This document shows, piece by piece, positions 61,569 to 64,000 of a DNA stretch of 64,000 nucleotides. Numbering within the stretch: position 1 is the stretch's first letter; each line of letters begins with the position of its first letter. Both the position numbers and the translations under genes were made by a program. The notes under the pieces were generated by a model. The model saw nothing but the letters and a program-made list of their open reading frames with translations. It was not told where the DNA came from and ran no database searches. The DNA is from Algoriphagus halophilus (GTDB lineage Bacteria > Bacteroidota > Bacteroidia > Cytophagales > Cyclobacteriaceae). The stretch covers positions 248,001-312,000 of the forward strand of contig NZ_FSRC01000004.1 of NCBI RefSeq assembly GCF_900129785.1, read 5' to 3'.

Positions 61569-62171
61569 ATGCTTAGATATTTAACCAAAGTATTCTCCAC
61601 TTTAATTCTCATCTTACTCATTCAGAGTTGTGATTCTTCATTCTTTAATTCTTCTGAGGAAAATATATCGGAAACCGATAGTTTGTTTTTAGGCTTTTAT
61701 TTAGGAATGCCCCAAAAAGACTTTTTTGATCACTGTACCGACTTAAACAAACAGCAAAAAATCACCCAAGGCCCAGGGGGATCTACCAATGTAGAGTATA
61801 GAATTGTCGATGAATATGACAGCGAAGTCAGCATGCGGTTTTTCCCGACCTTCATTGACGAAAAGATATTTGAAATGCCTGTCATCTATTCCTATGTGGC
61901 TTGGGCACCTTGGAATAGGCAGTATTGGGCTGAAAACCTTCTTCCTAAAGTTTTGGAAAAATACAAAATGACCTACGGTGATGATTTCCAATTACTCAAT
62001 CATCCTACCCAAGGGAAAGTATATTATAAAATTGATGGGAAAAGAAGAATTAACTTGTTTGTCAAAGATGAACAATTTGTTCAAGCAGTTTTTACTGATT
62101 TGAAGGTAGAAAAGAGGCTTAATGAAGAATTTGAAAATAGCCAGTCCCAAGAACAAATTCCATCGAATTAA
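61569..62171 (+). CDS. Lipoprotein of unknown function
   Basis: A 200-residue lipoprotein from ATG 61569 (a TTG at 61548 is rejected); leader ends LLIQSC, Cys21. The mature part shows a GFYLGMPQKDFFDHCTDLN segment, a beta-rich middle (MRFFPTFIDEKIFEMP), and a basic C-terminus. I do not recognise the family. It lies between susD and the third CRTAC1 gene on the same strand, 103 bases before the latter, so it is probably a member of this locus, perhaps co-transcribed with that gene. Confidence 0.8.
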   Translation: MLRYLTKVFSTLILILLIQSCDSSFFNSSEENISETDSLFLGFYLGMPQKDFFDHCTDLNKQQKITQGPGGSTNVEYRIVDEYDSEVSMRFFPTFIDEKIFEMPVIYSYVAWAPWNRQYWAENLLPKVLEKYKMTYGDDFQLLNHPTQGKVYYKIDGKRRINLFVKDEQFVQAVFTDLKVEKRLNEEFENSQSQEQIPSN

Positions 62172-62274
62172 GCCAATTATAGCTCATGTTGTGAAGCAAT
62201 TGTCTGTAGATTGTCCTATGTAGGTAAAGTGTAGCTAGGGCATTCCAAGTGGTTGACGATACAAATTATAATCC

Positions 62275-64000
62275 ATGAAAAATGCCTGTTTTCATTTTTT
62301 GATTTTTACGCTATTTATTCTGACTTCATGTTCAAAAAAAACTGATTTACAGGAACAGCAATCACTTTTTGAAAGTCTTCCTCCTCAAAAAACAGGTGTT
62401 GATTTTATTAACACCCTGAATGAAACTGAGGAGTTTAATATTATTGAATACCTGTACTTTTACAATGGAGGTGGAGTAGCTGCAGGAGATATTAATAATG
62501 ATGGGCTGATTGATCTCTATTTTTCTTCTAATCAGGGACCCAATAAACTTTATTTGAATAAAGGGGGGATTGTTTTTGAAGATATTACCCTGAAGGCAGG
62601 ACTGGCATCTGAAGGACCCTGGAAAACGGGGGTTACCATGGCCGATATCAACGGAGATGGACTGTTGGATATTTACGTCTCTAGGTTGGGGAATTGGAAA
62701 ACAGTGGTAGGGAGAAATGAACTATATATTAACAACGGTGACCTGACTTTTACAGAAAGTGCTGAAGAATATGGTTTGGCCTTCCAAGGATTTAGCACTC
62801 AAGCCGCATTTTTTGATTTTGACAAGGATGGTGATTTGGATATGTACCTGCTCAACCATGCAGTACATACGGAGAGAAGTTATGGAGGGGCTGAATCTAG
62901 GTATTTTGACGATGGGTTGGCTGGGGATAGGTTATATCGAAACAACTTAGAAAGTGGAGAAAAGAAGTTTACAGGAATTACACCACAAGCAGGAATTTTC
63001 TCCAGTAAAATCGGATATGGCTTGGGAATTGGGATTTCTGATATCAATAACGATGGATGGCCTGATATCTATGTATCAAATGATTTTAATGAGAATGATT
63101 ACCTATATATCAACCAAAAGGATGGAACCTTCAAAGAACAAATTTCTTCCGGAGTCAACTACAGCAGTAGGTTCTCAATGGGAAGTGATTTTTCAGATTT
63201 TAATAATGATGGGTGGATTGACTTTATCACCATGGATATGTTGCCTAGGGATGAAATCATTCAAAAAATGTCAGCTGGAGAAGACAGCGAGGAAGTATAC
63301 CAACTCAAATTAGGGTTTGGATTTGAAAGGCAAGTGTCTAGAAATAGTCTTCAATTAAATAATGCCAATGGTACATTTTCGGAAATTGGGCAATACTCCG
63401 GCGTTTACGCTACAGATTGGAGTTGGGCGGCATTGTTTGGTGATTTTGACAATGATGGCTGGAAAGATTTATTTGTTACCAATGGAATAGTTCGAAGACC
63501 AAATGATTTGGATTATATGAATTTTGTCACCAATCCTGAAATTGAAGATGGTTTACAAAACAAGCCGAATATCAGTGACCTTGAGCTTGCGGGAAAAATG
63601 CCTCCTGGAGATGTCGGTAATTTTATTTTTAGAAATAATGGAGATCTGACATTCAAGGATGTTTCACAAGAATGGGGTCTTTCTGGGAATGGGATCTCTA
63701 ATGGAGCCATCTATGCAGACTTAGATAATGATGGGGATTTGGATTTGGTGATTAACAATATCAATCAACCTGCTGGAATTTATGAAAATAGATTAGGGCA
63801 TTTCTCTGACAGTAGTAAAACCGTAAATTATTTAAAAGTGAGGTTTGATGGTCTGGGTTTAAACAAATTTGGAATTGGAAGTAGAGTGGAGCTATACTAT
63901 AAAGATCAGATCCAAGTTCAGGAAAATTTTACAAGCAGAGGATTTCAGTCATCCATTGCTCCTGAGGTCCATTTTGGTTTTGATGGTGTGCAGTACCTGG
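62275..64000 (+). CDS. CRTAC1/UnbV-type FG-GAP propeller lipoprotein C (5' part)
   Basis: Open from the ATG at 62275 to the window end without a stop (575 codons visible). Leader MKNACFHFLIFTLFILTSC, lipidated Cys19. FG-GAP/VCBS calcium loops follow (GDINNDGLIDLY, ADINGDGLLDIY, DFDKDGDLDMY, SDINNDGWPDIY, DLDNDGDLDLV). EATDWSWGAL of proteins A and B is here ATDWSWAALF. The ASPIC/UnbV domain begins at the edge (GSRVELYY, RGFQSSIAPEVHFGF). So this is a third, more divergent member of the family at one locus. The missing part should hold the second propeller half. Confidence 0.9.
   Translation, partial: MKNACFHFLIFTLFILTSCSKKTDLQEQQSLFESLPPQKTGVDFINTLNETEEFNIIEYLYFYNGGGVAAGDINNDGLIDLYFSSNQGPNKLYLNKGGIVFEDITLKAGLASEGPWKTGVTMADINGDGLLDIYVSRLGNWKTVVGRNELYINNGDLTFTESAEEYGLAFQGFSTQAAFFDFDKDGDLDMYLLNHAVHTERSYGGAESRYFDDGLAGDRLYRNNLESGEKKFTGITPQAGIFSSKIGYGLGIGISDINNDGWPDIYVSNDFNENDYLYINQKDGTFKEQISSGVNYSSRFSMGSDFSDFNNDGWIDFITMDMLPRDEIIQKMSAGEDSEEVYQLKLGFGFERQVSRNSLQLNNANGTFSEIGQYSGVYATDWSWAALFGDFDNDGWKDLFVTNGIVRRPNDLDYMNFVTNPEIEDGLQNKPNISDLELAGKMPPGDVGNFIFRNNGDLTFKDVSQEWGLSGNGISNGAIYADLDNDGDLDLVINNINQPAGIYENRLGHFSDSSKTVNYLKVRFDGLGLNKFGIGSRVELYYKDQIQVQENFTSRGFQSSIAPEVHFGFDGVQYL

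Noticed and set aside
1..64000. CRISPR arrays, tRNA or rRNA genes, insertion sequences, prophage genes
   Set aside because: No regularly spaced repeats, no cloverleaf or rRNA sequence, and no transposase, integrase or phage structural frames were recognised.

Overview
The window reads as chromosomal DNA of a member of the Bacteroidota, most likely a marine or aquatic Cytophagales/Cyclobacteriaceae-type organism (Algoriphagus-like; inferred from gene content, not from a marker-gene comparison). Pointers are the gliding genes gldF/gldG, a SusC/SusD pair, lipoproteins with short leaders, Tat-type leaders on sugar enzymes, DUF4290, an otsA-otsB fusion, and a plausible TTG/TAnnTTTG promoter in front of dnaN. 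The DNA is AT-rich and mostly densely coding.

Layout. 1-3.2 kb: end of gldF, gldG and dnaN. 3.2-7.1 kb: small genes (VF530, an exported protein, a META lipoprotein, an HtrA-like protease without a leader, two VOC proteins). 6.7-19.2 kb: a carbohydrate block with a Tat-exported TIM-barrel protein, a Gfo/Idh/MocA oxidoreductase, two convergent sulfatases, a GH25 lysozyme, an M20 peptidase, DinB, a GMC oxidoreductase with its small Tat subunit, and a Tat-leader NIF3 protein. The oxidoreductases, isomerase-like protein and sulfatases together suggest oxidation-dependent breakdown of (sulfated) sugars outside the cytoplasm.

19.2-30.2 kb is an accessory stretch: lower GC, three AraC-type regulators, a redoxin lipoprotein, a beta-lactamase-fold hydrolase, an S41 peptidase, a second DinB protein, a DUF4440-like lipoprotein, long non-coding gaps, a start-less ORF and short dispersed repeats. 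Palindromic repeats sit near its two ends (18.26 and 30.4 kb). 30.5-47.1 kb returns to core-like genes: SDR plus IlvD/Edd dehydratase, GT61, murA (Asp in place of the catalytic Cys), DUF4290, UvrD/PcrA helicase, lysophospholipid acyltransferase, ECF sigma with a small zinc-finger-like partner, gmk, nadD, GH15, a peptidoglycan amidase and otsAB (trehalose).

47.2-64 kb is the most unusual block. It holds a vanadium-haloperoxidase-like lipoprotein with all expected vanadate-pocket residues and two 1.1-kb-codon CRTAC1/UnbV propeller lipoproteins in tandem on the minus strand. A 0.94-kb divergent intergenic region follows, then SusC, SusD, an unrecognised lipoprotein and a third CRTAC1 protein running off the end on the plus strand. 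It looks like one outer-membrane uptake/processing locus whose substrate cannot be read from sequence.
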